Shown: positions 24,501-33,450, numbered from the stretch's first letter. The stretch is DNA of 64,000 nucleotides from Sclerodactyla briareus (GCA_026419785.1 JAODTK010001665.1:124001-188000), one strand, 5' to 3'. The notes: generated by a model from the sequence alone, not told the origin. A program made the numbers and translations.

Positions 24501-27500
24501 AGAGTGAGAGAGAGTGAAAAGAGATGAGTGTCTCACATAGATCTCAGAGACCTGTAAGATCGGATTAGCTCAGTTGGTGGAGCTTAAGACTTGTGATCGA
24601 AAGGTTCCGAGTCCGAATCGCGGCCGAGTGGCCTTTCTGTGCATCCATGGGCAAGGCGCTTTATCTCCGTTGCCTTGTCCTACCCAGGCCTTATTAGGAA
24701 CCTCTGAGGGGTTATCTGTAATCACAAGTGTGCTGATTACAGCAGCAATGTGATGAAATGTCCCCGGGGGCATGTTGTGGGGGGCAACTGTTCCACCAAA
24801 GAGAAATTGCATTATTCTGTGTACCCAGGGCCCGCATTAGCCGGTATTGGCTACCAAAATCCTGTTACTAATTGAAATTACCAAAATCCAGAGCTGTCAT
24901 ACTTGTATTTTTGGCCAATACCAGTTGCCGCCGCGTACATCACAACTTTATCTGCAATCTGTTAAAATTGATAAAACTGCCCCACATGTGTTGCGAGCTG
25001 TGTATTTGCATTATTTTCTGAATATCCAAGCTGCTGCGGGCATCGCAGCTTCACCGTAACGTGTATGCAAAGCTGTATGTTGCTGGCTCACTCGCCCAAT
25101 GCTGAGCACTACTTTCAAACATGGCCCTGCTTGCTCCCAATTACCACTGCGTGCTACACATCGATACCAGGTCTACGGACCGACAGCAACGAACCTCTCG
25201 CACACACTTAACTTCAGATAGCATTCTTCCTTTGACTATGTGCGTAAGGAGTGGATTTATTTACGATAGTCGATCAGCGATACTGCAATTATAATTTGCG
25301 TTAGCCTACAATTCTATGAATGAACGAAACTTGAAAGTGATTAATTAGACAATTGGTGGATAAAACAATCATACATGAAAGTTTAGCATTGATTTTGTAG
25401 CTTTTACAACAAATTAAGATCGTGCCTTGCGTCGGTTTCTTGCTAAAATAATCACAGTTACGTTAGGGTAATTGCACTAGCGACCAGTTTCGGCGGAGCT
25501 GGCTTACATACATATACATGCTTTGGAAGAATGTAGTAGTGATACATGCACAGGTCAAAATTTATGGACGGTAAAATAAGAAGTTTTGACAGACCAACAG
25601 GGAGATGTTTTTGTTATACGAAAACAAAAATAATATCAGCGATTCACATCAATATCCGAGTTTATCGTTATCATTTCAGAAATCGAATATCCGAGTTTAT
25701 CGTTATCATTTCAGAAATCGCGATCGGTGCACAATTGCCTGCCATTTGCCACTGATTGTTTTACAACAGGACATAACGTAAACACTGTTTAATGAAGAGG
25801 CTAGGCCACTGCACAGCATGGAGTACCCCCTTCCAATTTTCCGACGATATAGCAAAATAGAGACATTTTTGCGTAACAGTGGTATATGTACAAATTCCAC
25901 TATGGCCATGTACTATGGTAGCAAATCACATTAAAATAACGTTAAAAAATTCATTTTGCAATTTTTTTTTCAAAATCATGACATAATCAAACAGACAGAC
26001 ATGTATTAAGTGGGTTAATATCGATACTTTAACCAAGGTTTGATGCACTTTTTAATGAATTGTCTTCAGAAAGTGGATTTTAATTTTTAGGCTAGACTTG
26101 GTCCCTGTACAAAGTCAATATAAGTTAAACAGCCTAGGCTAGATCAAATGATAAAAGTAACACCTGAAATGAAACTACAGGAAATTGGTTTTTCCAAATC
26201 TAGGGCAAGGGTGGGGTGAATACTGAGTGAAAGGTCTGATGAAATGAGAGTAACATATTAAAAACCCAAGCTATGGAGGCCTTCCTTTTTTTAATATATT
26301 TTTTTTTTTTTTAATGATATACTAATAACTTGCCGATCATTAGATCGATCCTTTTCGAGGCCCATTAAGGGTGCAGACCTGGATACTGCACCTAATTGTC
26401 AGCTGTGAATCCCTGACCAAGTTCACGGAATCCAGTCAATGCCTTTTTGGGGCGGTACCTTTACTGCGGGGTGGGGGTAATCACCGCAGACGGCAACTCG
26501 CAAATTGCCTACCCCTCGTTTGTCCCTGCTCCAATCCCTTGTGCTGAGTTCCAGCGAGAAGGCAACAGGTTCCCTTTTGTTTTTTTTAAAAGTCTTTGGT
26601 ATGACCCGACCGGGATTCACACCCGGTCTCCCGGGTGGAAGGCCGACGCTCTACCACTGTGCCAACCACGTCGGTTAAAAAAAAATCGCGTTCTTCAACA
26701 ATAAAAACACCGCATGTTTTTGTCATCTTTTTTTAAGTGCTATGTGCAAAAAATTGTTAATCGCTATACATTGAAATTTTTGATTTCAACTGACAATACG
26801 GGCAGTATCAAGGTTACATGGCACCTTATGGGGCCTGATGGGATCATCCTCCCCTCGGCAAGTTTTATAGAAAAAATAGAGAAAAAACGTATCTTGTAAA
26901 CATGCAAGTTCAGTAGAGCAGCTATTTTGCAGAACTAGCAATAGACTCGCATAATCCCAACAAGATGCATATCAGCAAAATAGTTCCAATCAAAGATGTA
27001 TACATACAGCTTATACAAAAGAAACCATCGTAATCAAGCTCGTTTTTAGGCTGTCTAATAAAAAAATAACCAAAAATTTCAATTTTTGGTACCATTTCCA
27101 CTATACCTCAATCAGAGCATGAACCTCTGATAGAATGGGTACGGTACCCATGACCTGACAAGGGACAGATTGTGTTCGGACAAGAAGCGCGCTTGTGTCA
27201 GCCGAACCGATAACAACCGAAAATGTCCCAAGGCATTCACTTCACCGTACCTGACATCTGCGAGGCCACTTCGGTCCTCTCCGTAGCTTCGTTCTCTGTT
27301 ATTATGTCCGCCAGGGTCCGCCGGGGCGGGGCGTCCATGTTCATATGCATCTCTCCAGAGCCTGCTCATCCTCCTTGTCCACCTCCTGTATGCGTTGTTC
27401 GATGAAGAGAAGGGATGATCAAGATTGACAAATCAACATGGCTGATGATTTTCAGGAAATAGGGAATGTTGCAGAGCACAGGGTTATTTTTCACAACCAC

Positions 27501-29699
27501 TAAAATGCCTTTAGATTATGAATGTCATGACGGCTGTCACCTCGCTCACAATCATAAAATTGTGCATTGAAAATATTCTGTCAAACCCTTTGTTTTAAGT
27601 TCGTCGCATTTTCGGTTAGAAGTTATGATTTTGAAACTTGATAAATCTCACCAATAAATTGGTAATTTTGCAAACTGCAACATTTGATGTCTTCATATCA
27701 ACTCATTATAAGAAAGGTCCAAAAAATTTCTTAACCTTTCCTTCATGATTGATAGAATGAGTTTATAATAGGTTTGCCGGGGGGGACTTTGTCCAAAATC
27801 ACCAATAATCTGTAATTTCAGAGACCATATCTCCTTGACCGGCATAGGCTATGAAGCTAAAACAAAGTGATAAACACATGGTTCCTAACACTCTATAATA
27901 TATTGAACAAAACAAGTATTTAGTTGGCTGGACCTATCCTTTAAGAAAGAGGTTACAGCATTGGACTTTACCAAATCGAAAGTCCTCCGAAATGTGAATA
28001 GAAGATTGACTACAATGGTAGGGGGCGAGAACTGTTTCTAAGAATGGAGTTATGAGGAGAGGCCCCCCCCCCCCCCTTTAAGCATCTCTATTAATACCTA
28101 CTCGGAGATAGGTGGTTCAGAGGAGATCTGCTGAGACCTAAAGAAGAAGCTGACTTGACAGGAAAGGTTTGATAAACCACAATTTTGTTACGGGGGGTAA
28201 TCATTGTTTCTCGGTGAACAAGCTGGTGAGTAAAGATTCAACGCTGTGCATGACCTACTCCGTCGAGGAGTGATCTGGATAGAAGATCCTCGTTTGGGGC
28301 TCGTCCCCCCAATTTAGGTTACCGCCTTCGAGGCATTACCTTGTTCCGGTACCTGGTGAGGGATTTGTCACTGACAATAGGTGCAGTATCCAGGTTGCAT
28401 CCCTTGCTGGGCCTTGAATAGTTCAATCCTCTGCTCAGTGCAAGTATACTGGATACTGCACCTATTGCACTACAAATCCCTCATCAGTACGAAGATAGGC
28501 AACGTCCATCTTTGGCGGTACCTTCAATGTGGGGGTGGGGGATTATACACGCGACTGCACTTGCAATTGCCTACCCCCCGTTTGTCCTCGCTATCAATCC
28601 CTTGTGCTGATCACTCAGAACATTTGTTGAATGAAAACATGTTGGTGCTGGCAAACTACACCTCTGTGCCATACCCAATAGGTCAGGATGTAATCTTGGG
28701 GGTTATGCAAATAAAACCATATAATCTGTAATAAGCCCCCCCCCCCTTTCTGGGACATTCCAATGAGGTAGGAAGCATGTTTCACCAAGTAACGATGATA
28801 ATGAGTCCTTGACGGCTGTACACGAATGTATAGTATTTGGGAATAACCTGACACAGGTGTATAGAGAAAATGTTGGACTCCTATACTGCACAATATATTT
28901 TTTGCCTCAGAAATTGACCCTCAAAACATTGCCCCCTCTTTGAAAATGTAATGCCCTCCCGGGCCTTCATAACAGATTATACGGTATGCTCCTTAGCAGA
29001 CATGAGCAACCTACAGTCAAAATCAGACTGTGAGAAGTATTTCCCTGGCCCCGAAGTGCTCGAAAATCACGCCCCACTTTTTTCAATAGTCAATCTACTA
29101 TATAAAGGTGGGTGCCTGCAACTGCAAAACGCTGCCCATCTAGTGCTGAAGCACAAGTAGGATCTGAACATAGTACGGCCGCATCTGTGATTATCGGTTG
29201 GTTTATTTGTATCTTGCATTCATTAACGTCCACCACACTTAGTAACACAGTATGAATGAAGCAAATTATCCACATTGAATGATCCTCCAGTGACCTGATC
29301 TCTGTTACAATTGATGGGGACCAAAGGTAGACCAGGCACACCACCAAGTTTCATGGAAATCAAACCTTACTTTGAAGTTTGCATACATCACCCAATTAAC
29401 CCACGAACACCCTCCCGTGACACACGCACCGCCAAAAAAAAGTGGGGGATTCAGACAGTCTCTTTCTGAACTTTGTTTTAGGGGACAGAAACATGTGCCA
29501 TTTTAGTTCAAGTTCAAGTATCTGTAATTTTTATACTCAAGGAAAACTAGGAGAGAACCAGCCCTGACAATAACATAGTTATTACTGTCGCACTCACCCA
29601 ATCCGCCTCATAAAATTCTGGTTGTTCCTCATCTTCCAGTTATCCTCTTGATCTGAGAGGGCATCTGCTGATCCCCGACTCGTGACTTTGAATGATGAC
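15385..29699 (-). CDS. BYSL: Bystin (BYSL/ENP1) gene, whole span, 8 exons seen
   Basis: Bystin is a nucleolar and cytoplasmic factor of the ENP1 family that acts in pre-40S ribosome assembly and 18S rRNA maturation. Minus-strand exons at 29598-29699 (tentative), 27251-27385, 24340-24479, 22354-22451, 21108-21186, 20270-20334, 16677-16885 and 15385-15593 give, in order, the conserved landmarks [92 protein letters not shown] and RELPVLWHQ. Phases agree at every junction from the second exon on. Human bystin has about 437 residues; roughly the first 90 are missing here, probably in an exon further upstream. Four exons need 1-3 indels to stay in frame, mostly by homopolymers. Because introns and phases are kept, I infer a functional gene with sequence errors rather than a processed pseudogene. 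Introns hold satellite and SINE copies. Confidence 0.93.
15600..16150. other. Bystin intron without recognised features
   Basis: Ordinary AT-rich intron sequence between the last two bystin exons. I see no repeat copy or alternative exon. Confidence 0.4.
16165..16600. repeat. Foldback-like repeat with GATGTTC motifs
   Basis: The left arm (16180-16330) repeats variants of GGTTCGATGTTCCCGGGGTCTGATGTTCAC. The right arm (16527-16582) contains the reverse complement, GAACTCGACCCCGGAGCATCGAACTCGGAGAACATCGAC in pieces. Between the arms are about 190 bases without such motifs. This arrangement resembles a small foldback or inverted-repeat element inside a bystin intron. Open frames on both strands across it (16261-16494, 16302-16628) are likely artefacts of the repeats. 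Confidence 0.5.
16677..16885 (-). CDS. BYSL: Bystin exon, REAII to VVDAMVY block
   Basis: Minus-strand reading gives SGT...L, then REAII, PFL/IPV, GAILKM, a GANS-IFL-like stretch and VVDAMVYQF in several frames. This is the bystin segment SGTCTLREAIIVGSIITKC through DALVFHF. The length (209 bases against about 210 expected) is right, so only small indels are involved. The donor CTGCG|GTGAGT at 16676 leaves a split arginine codon that the next exon completes. The acceptor is degraded (TGTTTG|TCTGGG instead of an AG), probably a missing base. This is the most error-laden exon of the gene. Confidence 0.8.
17030..17500 (-). mobile_element. tRNA-derived SINE family 1 with internal tandem expansion
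   Basis: The tRNA-like head is on the minus strand at about 17450-17500, where CGGATTCGAATCCCGGCC is a near-perfect Pol III box B. Going toward lower coordinates come the family body (TTTTTGAAGTC, CTGGATGCTCAGCAA, CACTCCCCC) and the diagnostic CAGTATCCAGGTCTGCATCC. That last phrase is repeated about seven times between 17045 and 17250 with spacings near 33-45 bases, which is not seen in the other copies. The element lies in a bystin intron in the same orientation as the gene. Confidence 0.75.
17690..18030 (-). mobile_element. SINE family 1, 3' part
   Basis: A T-rich tract (17680-17703) followed by ATGATATACTTGCTCAGCAGAGG is the complement of the family's 3' end and A-rich tail. A second segment at 17910-18010 has GCCCAGCAAGGGTGCAGCACTGGATG and GCAATGGCCTCTTTG, also from this family. 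They are separated by about 190 unrelated bases, so they may be two insertions. Confidence 0.55.
18031..19135. other. Bystin intron without assigned features
   Basis: A G-run with a CTGCCGCCCATG phrase lies at 18241-18295, as seen inside hAT-like copy 1. The minus-strand frames at 18206-18409, 18589-18780 and 18829-19032 carry no recognisable domain and lack splice support. Confidence 0.35.
19140..20060 (-). repeat. Satellite ~310 bp unit, inverted block 1
   Basis: About three copies of the unit of 480-2095 occur here on the opposite strand, marked by GAGCTTCATCCATC-type sites near 19391, 19697 and 20000 and by GACCTCTGACCTGACCCCAAAACAATAGG blocks. The block starts with GGCTTAGTGATTCTTGACTCTTTATGAC at 19156, a sequence also found at 20562, which may be the true end of the element. 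It lies in a bystin intron. Confidence 0.8.
20060..20112. repeat. ACAC/ACAT microsatellite
   Basis: An imperfect AC- and ACAT-rich tract of about 50 bases separates the satellite block from the bystin exon. Confidence 0.7.
20270..20334 (-). CDS. BYSL: Bystin exon, SVKNLFF to LLPLCE
   Basis: The acceptor TTTTGTTTTGGCAG precedes SVKNLFFN, and after a missing base at about 20310 the frame resumes as [13 protein letters not shown], ending at the donor GAG|GTGAGT (20269). The family sequence here is [23 protein letters not shown]. With the base restored the exon is 66 bases, phase 0 at both ends, which fits both neighbours. It lies between two blocks of inverted satellite. Confidence 0.88.
20560..21010 (-). 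repeat. Satellite ~310 bp unit, inverted block 2
   Basis: This block opens with TAGTGATTCCTTGTCTCTTTCTTAC, like the block at 19156, and contains AGGGTTCCTGTGC, GAAAGCTACACAC, GACCTGACCCCAAACCAATAGG and GAGCTTCATCCATCTAGG. It holds one full and one partial unit. The open frame 20808-21398 (196 codons, minus) runs from this repeat into a bystin exon and only its 26-codon exon part is real coding sequence. Confidence 0.75.
21108..21186 (-). CDS. BYSL: Bystin exon, [20 protein letters not shown]
   Basis: The exon has no frame errors: it completes a split arginine codon and then reads 26 codons beginning [13 protein letters not shown] and ending LNYHLYM. This matches the highly conserved [27 protein letters not shown] segment of bystin. 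The acceptor is TTCAAAG|G and the donor ATG|GTAAGT. It ends in phase 0. Confidence 0.95.
21580..22260. other. Bystin intron without recognised features
   Basis: No exon or repeat is identified. A short GA-rich patch at 21768-21785 and a G-rich patch at 21880-21900 are the only notable compositional features. Confidence 0.35.
22354..22451 (-). CDS. BYSL: Bystin exon, [20 protein letters not shown]
   Basis: This exon reads [20 protein letters not shown], continues [12 protein letters not shown] and ends in a split arginine codon (AG|G). The family sequence [26 protein letters not shown] is unmistakable. The acceptor is TTCTCCAG and the donor AAAG|GTATGT. The exon is intact and its phases (0 in, 2 out) fit the neighbouring exons exactly. 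Confidence 0.96.
22960..23560. repeat. Direct duplication, ~310 bp period
   Basis: A block with CTATTAGCCCT.TGCCCT, ACACTTCCTACCC.GACTATGAGC, AATCTGTCC.ATTTGTGACAACTGACGATGC and GGCCATTCAATCT.GGTTGAATT.AATGGA occurs at about 22990-23130 and again at 23270-23420. AGCCTCCAGAGAA.CATCA recurs at 23226 and 23484. The two halves differ by several indels, so this is an old tandem duplication or two adjacent copies of one repeat, in a bystin intron. Confidence 0.7.
23760..24010. repeat. Dispersed repeat, possible hAT-like MITE, copy A
   Basis: It starts with TAGGGTTGCGCAGTATACC, a common type of DNA-transposon terminus, contains ACCGGTACT motifs and ends near AGCCGCCGCGTACATTGCAGCTCAATCTGCAACCTGTTG. 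The same end block is found at 24925-24965 and, weaker, at 25027-25060. No coding capacity is seen. Confidence 0.45.
24340..24479 (-). CDS. BYSL: Bystin exon, [14 protein letters not shown] to WEQ
   Basis: After the acceptor CTCCTCACAG the exon completes a glutamate codon and reads [20 protein letters not shown], then [20 protein letters not shown] and LRAWEQ, ending at WEQ|GTATGAG. The family has [39 protein letters not shown] at this place. No frame error is present. Codon third positions are GC-rich, unlike the flanking introns. This exon alone is enough to identify the gene. Confidence 0.97.
24558..24830 (+). mobile_element. tRNA-derived SINE family 2, copy 1
   Basis: The head GATTAGCTCAGTTGGTGGAGC is a Pol III box A of tRNA type and GGTTCCGAGTCCGAATC is a degenerate box B 40 bases later. 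The body (GGGCAAGGCGCTTTATCTCCG, ACCCAGGCCTTATTAGG, GATGAAATGTCCCCGGGGG) matches the copy at 63465-63866 over about 230 bases. This copy is truncated and lacks the ATT-rich tail. It lies next to a bystin exon in antisense orientation. Confidence 0.85.
24832..25200. repeat. Dispersed repeat, copies B and C of the 23760 family
   Basis: GGTATTGGCTACCAAAATC, TTTTTGGCCAATACCAGTTGCCGCCGCGTACATC and a second GAATATCCAAGCTGCTGCGGGCATCGCAGC show kinship with 23900-24000. The two blocks about 100 bases apart suggest internal tandem structure. Confidence 0.45.
25651..25720. repeat. Exact 35-bp tandem duplication
   Basis: AATATCCGAGTTTATCGTTA plus 15 further bases occurs twice back to back without a mismatch (25651-25685 and 25686-25720). 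Perfect identity contrasts with the eroded repeats elsewhere in the window and implies a recent slip or an assembly event. Confidence 0.95.
25721..26280. other. Bystin intron without recognised features
   Basis: AT-rich sequence. The frame 25706-25909 on the minus strand has no domain or splice support. Confidence 0.35.
26285..26690 (-). mobile_element. tRNA-derived SINE family 1, near full length
   Basis: On the minus strand the element starts with a tRNA-like head at about 26685: GTTGGCACAGTGGTAGAGCG is box A and GGGTGTGAATCCCGG is box B. Then come the body, the diagnostic CAGTATCCAGGTCTGCACCC near 26370, and a 3' end TTAGTATATCATT followed by an A-rich tail (26287-26315 read as T on the plus strand). 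Length is about 400 bases. Head, body and tail define the family in this window, which also occurs at 17030, 28320, 53235 and in pieces elsewhere. Confidence 0.88.
27251..27385 (-). CDS. BYSL: Bystin exon, [11 protein letters not shown] to [10 protein letters not shown]
   Basis: Acceptor GCATACAG opens [11 protein letters not shown]. Two extra bases at about 27353 then shift the frame, after which [20 protein letters not shown] and [13 protein letters not shown] follow to the donor CAG|GTACGG. This is the [27 protein letters not shown] region of bystin. Without the two extra bases the exon is 133 bases, phase 0 in and 1 out, and the next exon supplies the AG of the split glutamate codon. The start of the acidic-to-basic switch is typical of the family. 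Confidence 0.92.
27420..28050. other. Bystin intron without recognised features
   Basis: AT-rich intron sequence with a C-run of about 12 bases at 28065-28077 just beyond. No candidate exon was found. Confidence 0.35.
28318..28620. mobile_element. Two SINE family 1 fragments in inverted orientation
   Basis: From 28318 to 28422 the body of family 1 runs plus-sense of the element (GGTACCTGGTGAGGGATTTG, CAATAGGTGCAGTATCCAGG, CCTTGCTGGGCC). From 28452 to 28610 the same body runs in the opposite direction (GGATACTGCACCTATTG, AAATCCCTCATCAG, AGGCAACGTCC, CTACCCCCCGTTTGTCC). The arms are centred at about 28435 and could pair over roughly 70 bases. Heads are missing from both. Confidence 0.7.
28640..29590. 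other. Bystin intron without recognised features
   Basis: Open frames on both strands (28615-28893, 28951-29160, 29090-29347) have no recognisable domain or convincing splice sites. Confidence 0.35.
29598..29699 (-). CDS. BYSL: Tentative bystin upstream exon (acidic segment)
   Basis: The exon is bounded by TTTCGGCAG and TGG|GTGAGT. One frame gives [20 protein letters not shown] and, after a one-base shift, the other gives [14 protein letters not shown]. Bystin has an acidic DEDEEW-like segment just before the EVD..DE(R/Q)A(I/L)E block, so position, charge and the phase-0 junction to 27385 all fit. Sequence conservation in this part of the family is low, so this remains tentative. The N-terminal exon with the start codon was not found between here and 36 kb. 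Confidence 0.5.
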
Positions 29700-29960
29700 C
29701 TGCCGAAAAAAATCTAAGCAGTTCATCTCACTTATAGTTGGCAGAACTGCATCATTAAACTGCCTAACCGATCAAGAGATCTCTGGTACACAAGCTTGTT
29801 GTCAAGTTTTCATGAAATATGCAAATTTAGCAAATTAGAACCATCTTTTGGGACAAAACAATAGACGGCACTCGACAACTCGCCACCGAACACCTCCACA
29901 AAAAGTTACAGCATGACGGCTCCTTAAGCTTAGAGAGGACATCCAACAGCACATACGGAC

Positions 29961-31399
29961 CAGTGCTGAAGGACTAGTCCCGGCTCGTTCCTTGAGACTC
30001 GGTCTCGAGTTCACTTTTTTTCAGGGACTCGACTCGATTTCATGACTCGGATCTCGGACTCGACTCAACCCAAATGACTCGTGGACTCGGTCCGAGTCCT
30101 CTTTTTTACAACATAATACAGACTGATTTTTACGATCGTACATTCAATTAAGACAATCAAATAAACACATGCGCTCTACCAAAGTAGCCCAAACTGTTTC
30201 CACTTACTTCCGACTGCCCGCTTCAAATCAGAGGGAAATTAACATCATTCTCACACGCTCGCAGTTTTTTAGTCACTTAATCAATTATGATATAACGCTA
30301 CATGCTAACGAAAACTATACATTGTGTTGAAAAGTTTGCTAGTTAGAAAAAACTGTTTTCATTATTAAATCCTCATGGACCAAATATATCCATAATTTTT
30401 TTGAATCGCACCAATGATGTGCTCCCTGCTACCGACCGAGCGTTACAGCATTATTCCTGTTTATACATGATACATACACGAACTTACCACACTGAAATAC
30501 TGTTTTCGTGAATATTATAGCCTAGCTCCTCAACAACTTGTTCCAATGTAGTTAGGATCGTTCTCAACCATGTGCTCTCAGATTCTGTTTCCTAACTGAC
30601 GTGGGTATTCTACTTTTCTGCTACATGGTATCCAATGTGATAGATCTATCATGACGAAAGTTACCAGCAGGCGGTGTATTTCTTTATAATTCATTGGGTG
30701 CAATTGCTTTTGCCCCCATGACATTTGCATAACACTTCGATATCTCTTGATGCGATATGCTCAGCTCATTTTATTCATGTGGCATGCCAATAAACAAATA
30801 GTGAGGTACGGTAGTGATAGATAATGTAATGTGAATTAAAAGAGTACTCACAGGGAGGGGAGGAATGGGTTTCATGTGAGAATAGCGCCATAAAAAGTAG
30901 CTGAATGTGGCAGAGAGCCATTTCATTCTCAATGCTTTCAATGATAGTTATGCATGGCAAGCGATATTTTACAAATTTGTTTTCAAATTCATGATGTCAT
31001 ATTTTTCATTGGAATGTGTCCTGTAGCTCCAGGGAGTCCAGTGCCTACAAGACAACTCATGCACCTGAAGTATAGTCATTATTGCGCTGTACATCTCAGC
31101 TATCAAAGTAAAATCATTAGACCTTGATATTCGGCATGAGGTAGGACCAGTTACTCCTTCAAAGTTCCCGTTATGGTCAGTCTTGTCGATCAGGAGCGCT
31201 GCATTCAAAACATTGCCCGATATATAGCAATATTTGTAGTTTTGCCCTAATTTTGTAAAGAGTACAGGTAAAGTTGCATAAGGGACTCGAGGACTCGGAC
31301 TGGACACTGTGCTCGGACTCGGAGGCCGATGACGCGGACTCGGAACTCGGAAGTGATGATCGGACTCAGGACTCGGATGAGGACTCGCTCCAGGCACTG
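29961..31399. mobile_element. Non-autonomous hAT-like element, copy 2
   Basis: The left end is CAGTGCTGAAGGACTAGTCC and the right end, reverse-complemented, is CAGTGCCTGGAGCGAGTCC, so the termini form an imperfect inverted repeat with hAT-type CAGTG. Subterminal regions at both ends are rich in GACTCGGACTCG. The flanks share only ATAC (ATACGGAC left, ATACAAAA right), so an 8-bp target duplication is not proven. The 1.4 kb interior is AT-rich and aligns with copy 1 at 10585-12426. It encodes no transposase; the frames 30969-31517 and 31274-31456 come from the GACTCGG repeats. Confidence 0.72.
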
Positions 31400-31519
31400 A
31401 TACAAAACAGACAGGACAGACAGATAGACAGGCAGACAGAAAGACAACAAAAGTGATCCACTTATGTCTCTCTTGAACAAAGTTGAACAAAACAATGATG
31501 TGTGGAACCCACTTCATTT

Positions 31520-32490
31520 CAAAGAGGGCTCATCGGACACTGAAAGTGAAATGGCCTTTGAATGGTTGCTTATGTTTTATCAGACCTCCGGTATATACAC
31601 AGGAATGGTATAATACCCGCTCTGCGTTTGCTGATAGGAATGCCTGTAGGACTTAATTTCTTTGAATTTTGTCACTGTTAAACTGAAATAAACACACTAT
31701 TGGTCGGGCCTTATGGTGGAAGCCTACTCTCAAGGGTAGTTGGCAACCTTGAAAATAGGGATATTTCGCTCCGATGGCCCATGCTACGCACATGATTTTT
31801 TATGAGGAGGAAATCCCCGTTTGGGGCGATGTCAAACGAATCCCGCCGATGATACGTTGCGTATTAAAGGTTTGGAGGAATAGCGCCCTCTTTCATTCAG
31901 GTAGAGCTCTCTTGCTTTTAATCAGTTCCAACAGGCTAGACTCGAATCCTGGGAAATCAGGAGGGGGTGAAACATTCAACCTATTCTAATGTACATTACA
32001 TACGTTTGGAGGACATGCTTCTCTTCATTCCTCTGTGTTCCGTTGCCTGTTCTAGAATCTTCCGGGAAAGCTTGCTATCCACGAACTGTCGATAAAAGGA
32101 GGATTGGAAGAATGTATTTCAACTCTGCATAGTGATCCCTTGCCTTCTGCTGTTGATGGCCATATTATGTTGTCACTGATATCACTGGCTTTGAACAAAT
32201 CTTGACGTAATTCTAATCCTGAATGTATGATACCTTCAAGATGGCCAACTCAATCATCAAGTATATGCTTGCAAAGGGTACAGTAGCTGTGGCACTCTGC
32301 AGATGTAAGGTATGGGAATCACCATAGCCTCTAGTGGGTATGCAACACCAGCCTAAAACTTCAATTCAGATTCGGATATGCAGATTCAACTGCGATTTTA
32401 CAGCATGTGTATGTGAGGAGAGGTCTACCTCACTTTGCCGCATTCTTGGGTACCGCTGACAGACCATGTATCTAATGCCAGGGTTCTCGG
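31520..32490. other. No gene recognised
   Basis: No splice-bounded exon, repeat copy or domain-bearing frame was found. Frame 31774-31989 has no recognisable motif. Confidence 0.35.
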
Positions 32491-32499
32491 GGGGGGCAG

Positions 32500-32720
32500 G
32501 ATGGCAAACTACGTAGCCCGCTCATTCCGTGATCGCCAAACATGCTCCTTCCGACAGGCGATCCTGTCCATGTGTCCTGTGTGAACAGGATTCGGTGGGT
32601 AGTGCCGACCCCCGGGATGCCCCGAGCTCATGGTTGCACAGCTCGAGAGGATGGCCAGGCTCATGCCTGATCTCTGGCCCCGAGACACAGGCCGGCCATT
32701 GAATGTTTCTAGGTGCCTTC
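32500..32720 (+). mobile_element. LINE fragment related to 3100-3590
   Basis: TTCCGTGATCGCCAAACATG encodes the FRDRQ block of the LINE C-terminus. The following CCATGTGTCC..., GGATTCGGTGGGTAG, CCCCGAGCTCATGGTTGCACAGC and AGGCTCATGCCTGATC match, inverted, the segment at 3140-3330. Frames are broken, so it is a dead 5'-truncated copy in the opposite orientation. Confidence 0.55.
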
Positions 32721-33199
32721 CATGAGTGAGTGGTCTGGAGTTTCCGGAGGAGCATATAATTGAATATTCCATATCTATTACTAGGAATGGCCACCAGAGA
32801 TTGGCGCATACAGCTTAGCCTACCAGAAAATTGTGCTTTTTCCATACACCCAGATCAACGGGAATAATCGGGCTTAGAAACAAGTATTCTCATCAGTTTT
32901 TACATTCATATTATGCATGCCCACCATCACTTTAGGTAGACTTCGATATCGCACCTCCTGTGAATTAAAAATGGAAACTGCTCCGCACGTTCGAGTTGTG
33001 GACCCTGAATGAACAGGGAACGGAAAATGTCGTTTCTCAGAAGAATTTGTTGAGGATAATATACTACAAGTCGAATGGCCATATCCACTGGCTCAAACAT
33101 TGAACTGTACGAAAATCGAACAGCATGTAACATGAAGTATCCTTGCACCATACTGTACCGCGACCGATCTCAATATTAGTAATCAAAGATCAGATAATA

Positions 33200-33450
33200 A
33201 TCAAATTTCTGTGATTTTTATGTGAAGTACAGAATAACAGGAACAAAATATCAGGATTTAGTGGCCGTACCCCCCAAATGAGGGAATATCGTGAAATTTT
33301 TCTGGCTTGCTCCATTGATGCTGACACAAAGAAGTGCCCCTATGAAATGAGTTTCGCATAGGGGCACTCCGCTTCAGTTGAGTTAGAAAATCATATTCCA
33401 TTGGATTTCGCAATTTTTATGTGCCAAAGAATGACAACAATAAAATATCA
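33200..33450. repeat. Two diverged direct copies, ~205 bp apart
   Basis: TGTGATTTTTATGTGAAGTACAGAATAACAGGAACAAAATATCAG (33211-33255) resembles TCGCAATTTTTATGTGCCAAAGAATGACAACAATAAAATATCAG (33408-33451), and each is followed by a GTGGC..TACCCC stretch. This points to an old tandem duplication. Confidence 0.5.

Noticed and set aside
24558..24630. Functional tRNA gene
   Set aside because: The tRNA-like head lacks a complete cloverleaf and continues into a SINE body shared with 63462-63866.
26620..26690. Functional minus-strand tRNA gene
   Set aside because: The box A and B sequences are the head of SINE family 1, present in other degraded copies.
31274..31517. Acidic protein with DSDE-rich and RQDRQ-type sequence
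   Set aside because: It is encoded by GACTCGG and GACAGACAGA repeats at the end of a hAT-like element.
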